Both the position numbers and the translations under genes were made by a program. The notes under the pieces are model-generated. The model saw nothing but the letters and a program-made list of their open reading frames with translations. It ran no database searches and was not told the DNA's origin. 64,000 bases of DNA from Bipolaris cookei (taxonomy: Eukaryota; Ascomycota; Dothideomycetes; Pleosporales; Pleosporaceae), in contig NRSV01000021.1 in assembly GCA_002286855.1 (NCBI GenBank), positions 1-64,000 on the forward strand. The letters run 5' to 3'. Positions 20,241-32,372 of the stretch are shown piece after piece (position 1 is the first letter of the stretch; each line of letters begins with the position of its first letter).

Positions 20241-22693
20241 ATGGCGCCTCCCTTCAAGGTGCTGATCGTGGGTGGAGGGGTCGCAGGGCTGACTCTGGCA
20301 ATAATGCTCGAGTTGTATGGATTTGAATACGAATTGCTTGAGAAGCATCTCGACGTTGCCCCTAAACTGGGAGCAGGAGTGGGTTTAACTCCCAACGGGG
20401 CACGCATACTAGACCAGATAGGTGTTTGGGATTCTATGTGCGAGTATGCGTCTCCTGTGAATTCAGGCGTTGCGCTTTCTCCAACGGGGCAAACCGTCAT
20501 TTTCAATCCGCACATGGGGGAGTGGCTGGAGAAGCTGTACGTACCAGTTGCCCGTCGCTATATCTTTACTCTCATACTAGAAGCAATCTGCTAACTTTTT
20601 CTGCTATCATCCATAGATTTGGCTATAAAATTCACTTTCTATCGCGTCACGACTGTCTCCGCATTCTATTTGACAAGATTAAGCAGAAGTCCAATATCCA
20701 CCTACAGAAAGAAGTAACCCGAATCAGTCTCGGCCAACTTGGAGAAAAGGCACGAGTAGAGACCAAAGACGGCTCAATATACACTGCAGATCTAGTCATA
20801 GGTGCAGATGGTGTTAGGAGTGGCGTGAGGAGCGAACTCTGGCGTAATGCTGATATGGAGAATCCTGGCTATATCCCCAAACAGGACAAGACGGGTACGC
20901 ACACCGAGACCTGTCATATTGGTCTTGGAAATATTCTAATCTCATTTTATAGGCATTGTGTCCCTTTACACAGCTGTGATTGGCATTTCCCATGATCCAG
21001 GGCTGCCCCGAGGCGGAAATGCGCGAGCATACAACCATCTACGGTCCTACTTTTTCTCAGAGGGCATGGAACGCTCCGGGGAGTTTTACTGGTGGCTGTG
21101 TGTCAAGAACGAGACGCCGATCAAAGGCATAGTTCCTAAGCTCTCCTCTGACACGAAGCAGGCTCTGTTGGACAAGTACGCGGACGATCAGATAGGGCAT
21201 GGCCTGACTCTGGGAGGGCTGTACAAGAAATCCACCTATTCTGCCATTATCCCATTGCAGGAATTCGTTCTGGAAAAGTGCTTCTACAAGAACATTCTCC
21301 TCATCGGGGACGCCTTCCGGAAGCTGCACCCCGTAGCTGGCCAAGGAGCGAACTCGGCCGTAGAGGAGAGCGCTATGGTGGCGGACATGTTATGGAAACT
21401 CCGAGCAAATGACGCTCTACACGATACGCTCCGTGTCAACCAAGCATTGACCGAGTTTCAGAAGCAGAGGTTTGTGAGGACGACAGCACTACGAGAGGAC
21501 GCCAATCTGGTGCAGCGCATGGAGTCTTTGGACAACCCGGTTATGAAGTTCATGGCCCTGCACATCATTCCTCGACTTCCGTTCGTGGTGGCTTTTTTAC
21601 CTCAGCTGGCTGTCTCCTTCACGCCAGCTCGCTGCATGGAACATCTACCGCCGTCCAAGGCAGGAATGTGCCCATTTTCACAAGACATGCAGGTGAAGCC
21701 AAATCCGCGGTCCCCTTGGGCCACAATTTCGTGGATAGGCCTCTTGATCCTCGCTGCATTTTTTCCATTGTCGGCTCACAGGTTCCTCCCAGCTTCGAGC
21801 AGCAGTCTTCTTGGATTCTCTCAAATATTCCAGCTGTACACTTGTATGATGGCAGTATCGATTAGTGGACTTTGGGTCGTCGAGTCTTATAAGGCGTCGT
21901 TGCTAGTGTCACCAATGAGCAGGTACTTGGTATTCATCCTGTTTTGCTTTTGTCGCGGGCTGACTTTTAGTGTAGCTCTCTTCCATGGATTCTAGCCTCC
22001 AACTACTGGGGGTGGGAGAAGACATTACCCGTCTATCTGTGTTTACACGTAATATCAAGCCAACATGCCGTACACTACTACACGCCACAATTCATGACAG
22101 ATCTCGGGGCAGCAAAGGCTCTACTACCATGCTTGGCAATGACATACAGTATCCCAGGTATTCTTACCGCCTCGGGAGGCACCAAAGAGAGCCTGTTTGA
22201 CTGGTGGCCCGTCGCCCAATTCACCTTCCCGGTATTGGTATACGTGAGCAGCAGAATTCTCGGAGGAATAAAGGCCGTCCCGCAAGGCGTGGAAGTTGTC
22301 TTTAGCAGCGTCGACCTTCCCTATCAGCAACGGTTCTTTACCGCCATTGCTGTCGTTTCCAGCGCTGTGCACGTCGCTTTGATTTGGAGACACGGCGCCG
22401 CTCTCCTCAGCGAAGGCATCATTAACCTGCTTTCGTCACCACTTGCGAGGACGCTTGCATCCTTGACTGCCCTTACTGTTGCGTGGTGTATGTACGTGAC
22501 ATGGGAGCTGCGGCGGATATCCGCTACCGAGGTCACTCTAGTCAAGACCTGGGCAGTCATACTCATGAAAACAGTGCTTCTCGGACCCGCAGCCTCGCTG
22601 GCGGGTATCACCTGTTGGTCCAAGGTTGAGTTGGAAAAGGCGACATCGGTTCAGCCATTGGTACAGGGAATCAAAGAGAAGTCTTACGCCTGA
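20241..22693 (+). CDS. FAD-dependent monooxygenase with C-terminal membrane domain (PaxM-like), 753 aa
   Basis: The model has four exons (20241-20536, 20617-20894, 20953-21922, 21976-22693) and 754 codons including the stop. The N-terminal 430 residues form a class A flavin monooxygenase: the dinucleotide-binding VLIVGGGVAGLTLA, the GADGVRSGVR motif, and the second FAD contact IGDAFRKLHPVAGQGANSAV. Flavoenzymes of this PaxM/Pyr5 type epoxidise terminal prenyl alkenes before cyclisation. From about residue 450 the protein continues into several hydrophobic helices (WIGLLILAAFFPL, YVSSRILGG, LTALTVAWCMYVTW), so the enzyme sits in a membrane. The function of this tail is unknown; it could anchor, or it could be catalytic. 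A paralogue with the same architecture lies at 53268-55737. The start is the first ATG with a good Rossmann fold directly after it. Confidence 0.88.
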
Positions 22694-22875
22694 GACTCTA
22701 AAGTCGAGTTATTATGGTCCGTTACAACTTGGTTTACAGATGCAGGGCAATTTTCAAAACGGGATCATAGCTAGGAGAATACAAGACTGGTAAGAAGATG
22801 TCAAGAAGCAGGGCTGGAGGTGTTAAAGAATTGTTTTAGGTCTATATATGTTTGTACTAAAATCACTCCTTCGTT

Positions 22876-24046
22876 TCAAACCCAATTGTGGTCCCCATGG
22901 TGCGACAGTGCTAGGCCACTTTGTTCTGCCGTCAGATTATTGATAACGTTAAGCTGCATTCTCACCGATTCTTCCGGAGACATCAATCTAGTGAGATCCG
23001 GATTCACCTTCTGAAACATCTGTAGCGCCATTTCTAAGACCTCTGGAGTTGGGGCCATATCTCGAGCTATACATCGCATGTGATCAGCCTCTATGGAACC
23101 ATCAATAGACAATCGTGCAGGGAGCTTCTTACTTCCGTCTGTGTCGACCCATCCTGGGCTGAGGGCCAGAGTTTTGATCCCTTCTCCCTTGAGCTCGGCA
23201 TCGTACTTTGACATGACAAGGTTCATGGCAGCCTTGGTAACGGTGTACCCAATGGTGACGGTGACGCCGCATTTGCGGGTAAATTCGGCGTCGCTCGTCG
23301 GAGAGGTGATGTAGATGATCTTCTTTAGTTCGCCGTTGCGAATCAGGGGAAGGAAACAATTGATGGAGTTTATAGCCCCAATAAGGTTGACGCTCATCTA
23401 CTACCCATATTAGTACAGTCAGAAATATCACTAAAAGAAGGAGAAAAAGAAGAAGAGTCGGCGTGGCGGGCGTTGTAGAGCGAAAAGGAGGCGTACACAG
23501 GTATCAATCTCGTCCTTGAGCTCCTTCTCTTTTCCAAGGCTACACATCTCGCACTGGTCAGCCATGCATTATCTCAGTTTTTCCAAGAGCAGGACTGCCC
23601 TCACAATGCTGAAGTTGGGTAAAACCTCAAGTCAAGTCCAGGGTGGCATGCGTTGCTGATGAACACGTCTAGCTTGTTCTCATTCAACTCTCCCACCTTG
23701 GCAGCCGCCTCAGAGAGACCTTGAGCATCAGTGACGTCGGCTTGGATTATATGAAGATTTCCTCTGTCAGAATCGAGTTTGCTGAGTTCCGCACTTGGCT
23801 GGCTGCGGATGAGGGCGAAAACTTGGTTGTCCACATCTGCAGACTAATATAGCATAACGATGTCAGCTAGAGATTAGGCCTGAGAAGCAGTTGGAAAAAT
23901 CAAGATAGTGTGGACTACGCACTAGCTGTTTGGCATATTCAAGCTAGAGACCATGAATTGTTAGTACTTGTGTTCCACGATACGTTGAAATCAATCAAAC
24001 ATACCCCTATGCCACGGGAGGCGCCTGTGATAGCCCACGATGGCAT
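22876..24046 (-). CDS. Short-chain dehydrogenase/reductase, 288 aa
   Basis: The five-exon model on the minus strand is 24046-24005, 23943-23923, 23843-23605, 23539-23497 and 23397-22876. Total coding length is 867 nt, in frame throughout; two exons are only 21 and 43 nt long. The cofactor motif TGASRGIG is at residues 7-14. The catalytic Ser is near 147 (YITSPTSD), with Tyr166 and Lys170 in GYTVTKAA, followed by LSPGWVDTDG. It is a classical NAD(P)-dependent SDR that would oxidise an alcohol or reduce a ketone on the cluster product. It is transcribed divergently from the acyltransferase with a 310-bp shared promoter. The substrate is not known. Confidence 0.85.
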
Positions 24047-24356
24047 AGTTTAAACTTGCGGGGACGCTAGAGTAATAAGTCAAGAGGAAAGAGGAAGTAC
24101 CGTGGTAATGTTTGCTATTCCATCAACATGAGGAGCCGGGATAATATTTGATTCTATCAATCATAGTTTTCACATAATATTTTGTGTGATAGATAGTCTG
24201 TCATCTGATTGGTAAACGAGCAATAATAAAGGCAGGGCGACTCGACTTGAACTTGAGACGTCTTTTGTTTTTAAGGCCACCGAGCTTGTAGTACAATAAC
24301 TTGTTAAATCTTCGATTCCTGGAGCTCTATTACCTACTATACCCCTTATAGACAAC
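24047..24356. promoter_or_regulatory. Bidirectional promoter between SDR and acyltransferase
   Basis: These 310 bp separate two divergent start codons (24046 minus, 24357 plus), so shared control is likely. No regulator site could be assigned by eye. Confidence 0.5.
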
Positions 24357-25747
24357 ATGGCATTAGCTAACAGCTCTATCCAGGCATTTGCCAATGTCGC
24401 TCTCCTTTTCGCCGTGCAAATACTGATTCCAGCGGGTTTGATCGTTGCGACACCCAAATACTCATGGCTGCGATATTTCGGATTGGTGTGCATCGGCTTT
24501 TCTGCCTATCAGATATTCCAGCTGGCGCCGAGCCTTTCCAATAGCATCTTCCATAATAGCTTCTTGGCTTGCGAAGGGATCCTCGTGGTCGCGCAATGTA
24601 CAAACCTGCTGTTCATCCTTCAGGATGGCGGCATTACCTGGAGCGACCTACAACGCCACAGCGGAGAGGCGGGGACAACACCCCATCCTTCGTCAGATAC
24701 AACTCCTTTCGTGCGCAAACTGGTGCACGGAGCCCGCCTGGTTATTAGTCTGCGGGGCGTGAACACAGCGTGGGAGACCAAGAATACCCCACCGCACCCC
24801 TCCTCGCTCGGCCACGATGGCGGCAGCCGCATGAGGTTCCTGATCCGCCAGGGGTCCATCTTGGCCTGGCAGTATTTGTTCCTCGATGTCATGCTTGAGG
24901 TCACCATGCGCGAGCCCCCCGAGAACACGGATAAGTTCTACCGCCCTGGGATTGAGTACGAGTATTTGAATTTGACAGGGGAGCAATGGTTCATCAGGGC
25001 GTTCACGCCCTTTGTTTCCTGGTTCGTGGTCAGCCGCTTGCTCCTCGACTCGACTTGGCGCGCCCTATCCATCATATTTGTGGGGTCAGGCCTGGGCAGT
25101 CCCCGGAGCTGGCGGCCGCTGTTTGGGAGCATGTGGGATGCCTACACACTGCGTAATTTCTGGGGGTGAGTCCAAAAGAATACGCCCAAGTACGGACTCG
25201 GCCACAAAGAGACTAACCCATACTCCATTGTAGCAAGTTCTGGCATCAAATACTGCGCTGGCCTTTTACTTCCAACACGTACCTCCTGACCCGTCGGATC
25301 CTGAAACTACCGGTTCCCTCCCTCTTGGAGCGCTATACCAACAACTTCCTCGTGTTCCTTTTGTCAGGCATCCTACATGCTGTTTCGGCCAATATCATGG
25401 GTCTATCGGCAGTGGAGTCTGGGTCGATCCCTTACTTCTCATCTTTCGCTCTGGGCATGATGCTCGAGGATGGAGTCCAGGCCTTTTACAACAAACTTCA
25501 CGCTAGCAATCCGGATAAAGAAAGAAAAATTGCTAACTGGAAAAAGGCTTTAGGGTTCAGCTGGGTTGTGTTTTGGATGTCCCTAACTTCTCCTTGGTAC
25601 ATGTGGCCATCACGTCGTATCATCGCAGGTGGAGTACCGTGGGTCCTGCCATTCAACCTGACGAGGCAAATCGGTATGCCTATGATGTGGGGGCTGTTGG
25701 GAGCCTCTGGGATATTTGTGAAGCGGGTATTTGCAACTTCCTTGTAG
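24357..25747 (+). CDS. Membrane-bound O-acyltransferase (wax-synthase type), 440 aa
   Basis: There are two exons (24357-25165 and 25234-25747). The protein has about eight hydrophobic segments, beginning ANVALLFAVQILIPAGLIV. The signature is of the fungal wax-synthase/MBOAT-like acetyltransferases found in meroterpenoid clusters: TLRNFWGKFWHQILRW, spanning the exon junction, and a membrane His in LLSGILHAVSANIMG. Family members transfer acetyl or another acyl group from CoA to a hydroxyl of a terpenoid product in the endoplasmic reticulum. It is an expected tailoring enzyme, sitting between the SDR and the first regulator. Confidence 0.85.
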
Positions 25748-26517
25748 TCATGCAAATTCACCTCCAAACGGTCTAGACTAGGGTCGGTTTTGGTATGCAG
25801 GACCCTTATCTTTTACTTCGCGGGAGTGGTCCGGGCCTTGGCAATCCTTCTCATACGAACGTGCATTGCGCAATATTGTGGAGGAGGGAACGAACGAATA
25901 AAGGAAGTGGGGGGTGGCGTCATAGTAAGAGCGGGTAAATAACGTCGTTACACCATCTGCTAAGTAAGTTACCAATAAAAGAGGCTAAAATCTCACTGCA
26001 TTATCTCTTTTAAAGGAATAGAGTGGGGGGCGGGCCGTGGATTTTGCTAAGCTAGACAAGTTCATATTAGGTACATTCTCTCTACCCATGGCTTAGCAGA
26101 CCCAAACTTACCCTCTTCTATGTCTTGGCAACCCTATCCTGAGCCATTTTCCAGAATAGTATCGATGAGTATAGTAGGTATCACTCCTTCCGACAATCTC
26201 CCTTGCATGGGGAAGCTCATTACGTAGAGTTACATAGAGGTTGTCATCCTTCTAGGCCGCTATGATAAAGCAGTCCATGAAAATAATACCCGATTGCCAC
26301 TATGATAAAGTAAGCCATGAAAATAATGCCCGATTGGTGTATGCTACGGGTAAGTTGAGGGTGAAACTAGCGTACCACGGCCTGCTCTCTTAATGTTAGC
26401 ATGAGCTGGGCGTTAAGGTATACTGCCCGGAACCCTAAGGACTTACGAAGGACGAACCCTTACCGTTGACGACCATCTTGACTATTCTTCCTGTCCGCTA
26501 TTAACAGTAAAAATCCA
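25748..26517. promoter_or_regulatory. Intergenic region upstream of the first Zn2Cys6 regulator
   Basis: No gene lies in these 770 bp. The stretch holds the terminator of the acyltransferase, the promoter of the regulator and the 40-bp tandem duplication listed separately. Confidence 0.45.
26257..26336. repeat. 40-bp tandem duplication in a promoter
   Basis: Two adjacent 40-bp copies start at 26257 and 26297. Each contains CTATGATAAAG, CCATGAAAATAAT and CCCGATTG, and they differ at four or five bases. They lie about 180-260 bp upstream of the regulator start codon, so they might be duplicated control sites. Confidence 0.85.
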
Positions 26518-28587
26518 ATGGCTACAGAGACTCGCAGCCAAGATGGGTGCTGGTCTTGCAGGCTCCGCAAGAAGAAGTGTGACGAAAGGCGACCTATATG
26601 TACGGAATGCATGTGCCTGGGTCTTGATTGTCACGGGTTTGGTACAAGGCCAGCCTGGATGGACCGTGGCGCTCGACAAAAGGCACAAGCGGCGAAGATG
26701 AAGGAGAAGCTTGCACAGCTGACCAAGAACCGACGGCACAAACAGGTGCGAGCCCAAAACGATTGGGTAGCTAAGCAACCCCCGAATTCTCACACAGAAC
26801 GTTCCACAATCCGAATTGGTACTCCTGATGCTTCAAACGGCATGCTCTTGGACCATGAGTCAAGCTGTCCTACACAGGCCTTTGGCGACACGTCCCAGGA
26901 CGAGTTTGCAAAGAGTCGGCTCGCAGAAGCTCTTGAAGAAGATAATCAAAGCATAATAGTCGCAGATGCTCTTACTTCATCGGATGATTCTGGCGCACAA
27001 AAAATTTTCGATGATATGACGTTCTTATCCGGATATCCTGTTACTCTTGCTCCCTCGGAGAATCCCGATTTCCAGACGAGTCTCGAAGATATGGACTTTC
27101 TTTCTGAGCAGAACTTTGACCTACCAGAGCTTGAGTCCATCCTGACAGGCAACCTGCACATGGCACAAGGTACGACTGGGCTGGGCGTTGCGGATGACCT
27201 TTGCGGCGCCTACCTGTCGCCGCCTGAGAGTCAAATCAGCACAACCTACCCACCGCAAGGGACTTCTGCGTGCATGCTTCCTATCGCCGACATGGAGGAC
27301 GCGATTTTGCTAGCCTACTGCATAGAAAAGGTTTTCAACTGGCAGTTCCCGTTCTGCTCGACACCAGTGAGCGGTCTTAGCCAAGGGTACTTCATATGGC
27401 TCATGTCCAGGTCACGACCCTTGTATCTGGCATCTCTCGCATTGAGCAGCTCGCACAAGAGCCATCAAAGAGCGGTAGAAGAGTCTCGCTCGAAACTAAG
27501 GTACGAAGACTATGCTGGAAGATATAATGTGGCAACAGAAGAGTTTCATCGCAATCTGAGAGCGCCCAAAGCTGCCGATGACATATCGATGCTGGCTTGC
27601 ACTATTTTACTTATCTCCTCCAGTGTAGGTCCCTTGAGAAACTTACCCATTATTGTAGCATAGTAACTGACGCACCATCGATAGCTCCTCCACGGCGGCA
27701 AAGTCGATTGGACCTCCCACCTGAGAACAGGCACATCGCTGATTGCCCCTTGGATCGCCCAGGCACGGCCTGAAACAAACTCGGCGTCTCACAAATCCCG
27801 CGAAGAGTCGTCAAGAGATTTTTTCATTAGTTCAATAATACGCATCGACATTTTATCGGCAATCAACCAAGATAGTGCCCCAGCACTTTCCCACAACTAC
27901 AAGGAATGGTTCACATCCACTCGCCAGCAATTCTCTCTCGAAGCCGTTTGCGGCTGTAGCAACTGGATCTTCGAAGTACTTCTCGACGTTTACTTACTGA
28001 GGGACTGGAAGAAGAAAACAAGGGCAGCAGGCCTCCTGAGCTTGTGGGAGTTGACATCCAAAGCAAACACGATCCAGGTAGATCTTGAGAAGAGGATGGC
28101 CAGCAATATGATACTCTTGAGAAAAAGCAAAGAAGATGTTGAACAGCAGCAGCAGCAGCAGAAAGACAGACCCCTGCAGCAGTCTGCTGCTCAGTGCCAA
28201 TACGATATACATGTTATTAACCATACATTTGCCTGCGCCGTGTCTGTTCTTCTGGAGGTCATTGTGTCGGGTGCATATCCGCGACTGCCAGAGGTCAAAC
28301 AGAAAGCCGGGCGGGCTCTCGAAGCCCTTGTCAATATAAAAAACGCATGGCTTCTCGAGTTACTCGGCTGGCCGCTCTTCGTCGTGGGGTGTGTCGTCGA
28401 AGAGGAGCAGCACAGCTTCTTCCGCCAGCTGCTTTCATGCCAGCTGAGAGGCTCGGTTAGTCTCTGTGGTCTCCTCGATTTACTCGAAGAATGCTGGAAG
28501 TCAAGAGTGTCTGGAGAGGTAAAGGACGAAAATTTCGACTATTCGCATTTACAGATTCACAAGTCGAGAAATGTTCTTATTGTGTGA
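26518..28587 (+). CDS. Zn2Cys6 transcription factor 1, 669 aa
   Basis: There are two exons (26518-27624 and 27685-28587), 670 codons in frame. Residues 11-38 form a Zn2Cys6 cluster (CWSCRLRKKKC, then CTECMCLGLDC), with a basic linker after it (RQKAQAAKMKEKLAQLTKN). The rest fits the fungal-specific Fungal_trans_2 regulatory domain: EDAILLAYCIEKVFNWQFPF and a C-terminal helical region. A short polyglutamine run lies near 28145. It is a nuclear DNA-binding activator and the best candidate for the cluster-specific regulator. The 60-nt intron removes a stop at 27661. Confidence 0.88.
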
Positions 28588-28645
28588 TAATGAATTCAGG
28601 TTTATAGATAATAAGATTAGAAAGAAAGCCATTTCCTGTGCGACT

Positions 28646-28662
28646 GATATATATATATATAT
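28646..28662. repeat. (TA)n microsatellite
   Basis: About eight TA units lie downstream of transcription factor 1. Confidence 0.9.
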
Positions 28663-28817
28663 GTACGATTAAGATGATGTAGATAGCTACGGGTCAACAA
28701 TAGCTGGGCTATGTATGGTGTGATCAAAAAGACGGCACATGATGGCCTGCTATAATGTTTGATACCTTGGCCTTGAGTCTTTTAATTTGCTTATTCTTTG
28801 AAATCTTGTTTCAAATT

Positions 28818-28900
28818 TGTGTGTGTATATCTTTTTGTGTCTGTTTGTGTCTGTGTGTGTCTGTGTGTATCTGTGTGTGTTTGTGTGTGTGTATGTGTAG
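28818..28900. repeat. GT-rich imperfect microsatellite
   Basis: Interrupted TGTGTG/TGTGTC/TGTATC units extend over about 80 bp. Confidence 0.9.
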
Positions 28901-29331
28901 GAGCTTGTACGGTTGTACATATTGTCCAGATACTCCGTACAATTGTAGTAGGTGGCACATGAGTCAAGAAAGGTCTGGGAGGCCTGATATGGATAAAGCA
29001 AGACCGGATAAGGACAGATGTTCAACAACACGCCAGATATGGCCTCTGTGGGTCGTATACCCTAATAAGAAGGCGGGGTAGCCGGTGGGGGTGAGTGGGT
29101 ACACGGGGCAAGGGAGGATAAGCCCATGCGAGGGCAAGGGGTTCGTTTCGTCTTGCTTTGCAGGTGGTTGATATTTTTGTGAGTCGTATCGAACTACTTG
29201 TACCCTATGGGTTGTATTTGTGTAAATCGTATCGAACTACTTCTACGGAACTATTATTCTATGTGTAACTCCGTGAATGCTATCCGACACTGACATATGC
29301 GAGCCCAGTATCTTTCCAGTAGCTCCAAGTA

Positions 29332-31083
29332 ATGGGCAAAGAGCAGTTCCGAGCTCGGACCGGGTGCCTGACATGTCGGGACAGGCATATCAAATGCGAC
29401 GAATCATTGCCCAAGTATGGTTTGCGTCGTGACAGGTTACAGCAGCACCAGGACAGTTCAGTTTGCTAACTACACTTTTAGGTGTAGGAACTGCTGCAAA
29501 TCCAACCGGGTCTGTGAGAGAGGGATCCGCCTGAATTTCATCGATATCCAGACATCCACGTCGCAGTCTGACCTCATAAATCTACCCCCAGGCATTCAGC
29601 TCAAGTTCCACGACGAGTCGCATGCCATCGCGTCGGGGTACACTGTTGGCCCACAAAAGGAGAAACATGTTGACACCTCGTACACGGAGCCTATACCGCA
29701 GACCGACCTATCCCAAGTGGGCTTATCCAAAGATGGCCCAATTCTGCCCATGAACATGGCGCCTTGTGCAGAGCAGGTCGCGCTCATTCCAGCACAGTGT
29801 AGCCCCTTGCCGTCATTGCGGCTCATCACTAACCATGATGAGGGTCTGTTGATGGAGATATTCCTCGGCAAGGTGGCGCCTTGGATGGACTGCCTGGTCG
29901 CGAGCAAACCCGTGGGTTAAACAACCAGACCAATCGCCCTTTGCACTGACTGACCAGATAAAAATAGTTCACAAATATCACGCCTTTTTATGCTCTGAGC
30001 CAACCGGCACTTTACAGTACGGTAATGGCTTGCGGGGAGATATATTTGATGCCTACAGAGGAATCTCTTCACTATGAAAAGGCTTGGCAGGGTCTTGAGC
30101 TCGAGCTAGCCAAGCCCGATGCTGATCATCTCCTGTGTGTGATCATTTCAGCTTTGCTACATGCATATGAAATTATGAGTGACGGAGCCAACAATAACAA
30201 AGGCCATTCGGATCGCACGCGAGCTTTGATCGGACAAGCCGACCTCAGCGGCCAAAATTCACGTCTGGCTGGTGCATGTTTTTGGTCATACAACCTCAAT
30301 TCTGTGCTAGATAGTCTCGTCAGAAACTCGAGGCTGACATGCGATGGCGACAGAATGCAGATGGCACTGAACACTGTCCAAGGTACATGTACCACTAACA
30401 ATGGTACAATTTACTGCGACGAAGACGTATGGGCTTACCGGATGGTGTCGATATGTGCCAAGGTTACCGCACTTCACACAGAGGTGGCCCAGGGAACATA
30501 TGACGATTCGATGGACCGTCTCCGCCAGGACTGTGAGCAGTACAAAGGTTGGTGCGACGAGTGGGCCAGTAATGTGCCGAGATCGATGATGCCTCTGTGC
30601 TACATCCCATCCCCAGATGAAGATTCGACATCAGAAACTACAACCTACTTCCCTCAGGTCTTGTTTGTCGGGTCCTCGGCGACGGTCGCGCGACTGCTTT
30701 ACCACGTCTCGTGCTTGCTGCTTGCCAGGATCGGAGTAGCCGAACGCTCAGCTGAGGCGCAAGAAGCGCAGCACAGACAGATAAGGCACGCTATGGATAT
30801 ATGCGGGATTGCTTCGCAGGGTGAAGATAAGTATGGGACCCTATCCCTCGATGAAAGCACATAAACTGTTTTTTATTTCACTCCTCTCTTCTTCGTCAAT
30901 TGGGAAACGCTAATGACCTGTTTTGCATGAAACAGAGACTTTGGCTACGTGACCATCAGCTGTCTTTCCGTTGCTGTTCGATATCTTGGAGAACCTGAAG
31001 TCAAGCAGGAAGCTCGTCAAATTCTGGATAGAGTTACTCAAAACACACCTTGGAGGTTGTGGAAGTTTCAATCTCGGAAATGA
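29332..31083 (+). CDS. Zn2Cys6 transcription factor 2, 507 aa
   Basis: The four-exon model is 29332-29414, 29482-29911, 29968-30830 and 30936-31083; the total of 1524 nt stays in frame. The zinc cluster is split by intron 1: CLTCRDRHIKCDESLPK in exon 1 and CRNCCKSNRVC in exon 2. The remainder has fungal-specific transcription-factor helices (LLCVIISALLHAYEIM, GACFWSYNLNSVLDSLV). The C-terminus (DFGYVTISCLSVAVRYLG) is reached only by splicing. Having two different Zn2Cys6 proteins in tandem suggests layered control, or that one governs a different gene set. Confidence 0.85.
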
Positions 31084-31225
31084 AAAAAGTTTTAAAAGTC
31101 CTATGCGCCGTGTTTAAGTATCATATCTGACCCTCTGTCGTAAAATCAGTCTAATCATAATCTCCTTTTGCGCCGCCACGCCTGAAAACATGGTGCTACC
31201 CTATGCTTCATCTTGCTTTTTTCCC

Positions 31226-32372
31226 TCACCACACAGCGGGTGAAACGATGGTTATCCCTGATACTGCCGCCATGTAGATACCTAGAATAGCATTCACGAG
31301 GAAAATGCGCCCACCCGACCTGCGGTCACGCAAGTCTAGTGAAATGATGCTCCAAGGAACCGAGGCCGCCCAAACGGCGATGCCAAATATCCAGACAAAG
31401 ACGCCTGCCGATGCCTCAAACGCCGCCACCGCGAAACAGACGATTTGTGCAATGCCCAGGACTGTCAGGCCAGCTTTCAAATAGTCGCCCAGGAAGACGG
31501 CCAGCGACTTGACGCCGGCCTTTTTGTCATCAGGCCGATCCTATCAGAGAGGCCAACATTAGATATAAATCTGCAGTGAGAGTGATTGAGAGGTGAAGAT
31601 AAAATGTATGTATAACCCCTCAAGTAAAAAGTACTTACCTGGGAGGCATAAATCAAGTCAATGTATACGAGCCAACAGAATATGGCGCCAAAGAGACTGG
31701 CTGGTAGCAGGCCCGCATCACCGCTGTCCTTTCTCACGGCCATCCATGGGGGTAGCACGCACATGGCCATGGTCAGACCCAGGACCACCTGCGGGGCCCA
31801 GATGATGCGCTTGCATAGGGGATAGATGAAGGAAAGCCCCCATATGGGGACCATAATTCCCGTGACGTCTGAGCCGAGTATCCGATACGTTAGGCCCACG
31901 GCGGCAGCGAGACCGAGGATAAAGACGCAAACGGCCTCATTGAGGGTAACCATGCCCGAGGGGAGAGGGCGGTCCTTTGTGCGCGCCACCTTTGCGTCAA
32001 AGTCGCGGTCGCAAATGTCACTAGCCACATTGGGTCAACCCTTTATTACTGCTCTGTTTGTCGTCGCGAATGAGTGCCCAACTGTTTGGGGAGAACTTAC
32101 TTCCACAGACAAAAGACGCAATGGGTGATTTGATAAGTAGCAAAGATGCCGAGGAATGCACGTCGGACCAAAGCAAATGGCAGATCTTGCTGCATGGCGT
32201 AGAAGAAGAGCGCGAGCCCTGTGGAATATTTAACAAAGGCGCAACATGTCTGAAGAAGAAGAGACGTACATCCAATGCTTGCCGTCGATAATCCCTCGAG
32301 TGTATGGAGGCGAAACAGTCGCCAAACTCCCCGGATCAGGTCATGATTATTCTTGTCTGCCTTTGGTGCCAT
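31226..32372 (-). CDS. UbiA-family aromatic prenyltransferase, 322 aa
   Basis: There are three exons on the minus strand (32372-32101, 32020-31639, 31540-31226), 323 codons in frame. The first Asp-rich motif is created across intron 1 (NDICDRDFDAKVART, near residue 91), followed by the RPLPSG motif. The second motif crosses intron 2 (DLIYASQDRPDDKKAGVKS, near residue 212). Eight or so transmembrane helices are evident. Enzymes of this family join farnesyl or geranylgeranyl diphosphate to a polyketide aromatic ring at the membrane. It is convergent with transcription factor 2 (142 bp apart). No prenyl diphosphate synthase is seen in the window, so the donor must come from elsewhere. Confidence 0.92.

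Larger units (their letters stand above)
28588..29331. other. Intergenic stretch with simple repeats between the two regulators
   Basis: Apart from the (TA)n run and the GT-rich tract, no gene is seen. The frames 28755-29081 (plus) and 28750-29031 (minus) are products of the GT repeat. Confidence 0.6.

Noticed and set aside
23540..23604. Stop in the SDR suggesting a pseudogene
   Set aside because: Two GT-AG introns around a 43-nt exon restore one 288-residue frame with all catalytic residues.
28750..29081. Overlapping frames of about 100 codons on both strands
   Set aside because: Both are translations of the GT-rich simple repeat.
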